DNA of 64,000 nucleotides from Deltaproteobacteria bacterium (GTDB taxonomy: Bacteria; Desulfobacterota; Desulfarculia; Adiutricales; Adiutricaceae), in NCBI GenBank assembly GCA_031276865.1, contig JAISMF010000106.1, forward strand, positions 1-64,000. The letters run 5' to 3'. Below, piece by piece: positions 63,775-64,000 of the stretch (the first letter of the stretch is position 1; the number at the start of each line of letters is the position of its first letter). The translations under genes and the position numbers were made by a program. The notes under the pieces were generated by a model. That model ran no database searches. It worked only from the letters and a program-made list of their open reading frames with translations, and was not told where the DNA came from.

Positions 63775-63999
63775 TCACACCCCCGGGGAGCGGCCGCTCT
63801 TGTAGTAGTTCAGAACCGCCCGGCGCGCGAGCTCCTGGGAGGAGAGTCTCACCCGGCCGTTGTGGACGATCACCGCGGCCACGGCCAGGGGCCTGGCCTC
63901 CTTTCCGTCCTTCCCCCGGATTTTGGAAAGGGCCACGAACCAGTCCACGGAGTTACCCTCGGTGTCGTTGATGGTGCCGCTTTTGCCCCCCAGCTCCAG
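63775..63999 (-). CDS. Penicillin-binding protein transpeptidase, C-terminal end only
   Basis: The window ends inside this leftward gene; 74 residues are visible. GGKSGTIND holds the KTG-box (here KSG) of the transpeptidase active site; VDWFVALSKIRGKDG and VAAVIVHNGRVRLSSQELARRAVLNYY match the last strand and helix of class B or related penicillin-binding proteins. It cross-links peptidoglycan. The exact class cannot be told from this part. Confidence 0.8.
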   Translation of the reverse strand: MELGGKSGTINDTEGNSVDWFVALSKIRGKDGKEARPLAVAAVIVHNGRVRLSSQELARRAVLNYYKSGRSPGV

Positions 64000-64000
64000 A

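Overview
The window is a GC-rich bacterial chromosome segment with low gene density. The organism is Gram-negative: it has BamA, TolB, a LolCD-type lipoprotein exporter and a periplasm-facing TPR protein. Gene content and order (a single Lol permease, hemA next to the Met8p-type siroheme enzyme, csrA-fliW, hslVU-argBDF-nadB, corrinoid methyltransferases) best fit a deltaproteobacterium (Desulfobacterota). This placement is inferred from gene content only; no rRNA or phylogenetic marker was analysed.

Layout. 0-6 kb: the end of a type I restriction specificity gene, a deacetylase-fold hydrolase, an iron-sulfur flavoprotein, then AT-rich gene debris (small overlapping genes, a decayed AAA-ATPase/nuclease gene). 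6-13 kb: a PHP phosphoesterase, a lone biotin carboxylase, two unknown overlapping genes and an intact AAA-ATPase/nuclease. 13-25.4 kb: a leftward housekeeping block: tolB, bamA, lolD, lolC, lysS, an HPt protein, hemA and a siroheme-synthesis dehydrogenase. 26.5-28.7 kb: two tRNA-Ser genes and metK, preceded by a tandemly duplicated leader. 28.7-31.7 kb: three kilobases without a credible gene. 31.7-41 kb: HU, an orphan corrinoid protein with a GntR regulator, a CobW-like GTPase, and a methanol methyltransferase set (mtaB, mtaC and a pterin-type methyltransferase). 41.6-55.6 kb: nadK, a lone flagellar rod-like protein, then the rightward run csrA-fliW-xerC-hslV-hslU-argB-argD-argF-nadB-TPR protein. 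55.7-59.5 kb: an SPFH/stomatin protein, an NfeD protein and a second flavoprotein. 59.5-64 kb: an Rpn-like nuclease gene with a decayed duplicate, small doubtful genes and the end of a penicillin-binding protein.

How genes work together. MtaB would move the methyl group of methanol onto the corrinoid of MtaC. The MtrH/AcsE-like protein would pass it to a folate, feeding a Wood-Ljungdahl type pathway. The CobW-like GTPase and the GntR/corrinoid pair look like accessory or regulatory parts. CsrA and FliW form a post-transcriptional switch. argB, argD and argF serve arginine synthesis; nadB and nadK serve NAD(P).

The strongest unexplained signals are a five-copy family of ~140-bp AT-rich elements with inverted ends and a conserved reading frame, the duplicated metK leader, several intergenic arrays of 20-25 nt repeats, and long hydrophilic inserts in otherwise conserved proteins.
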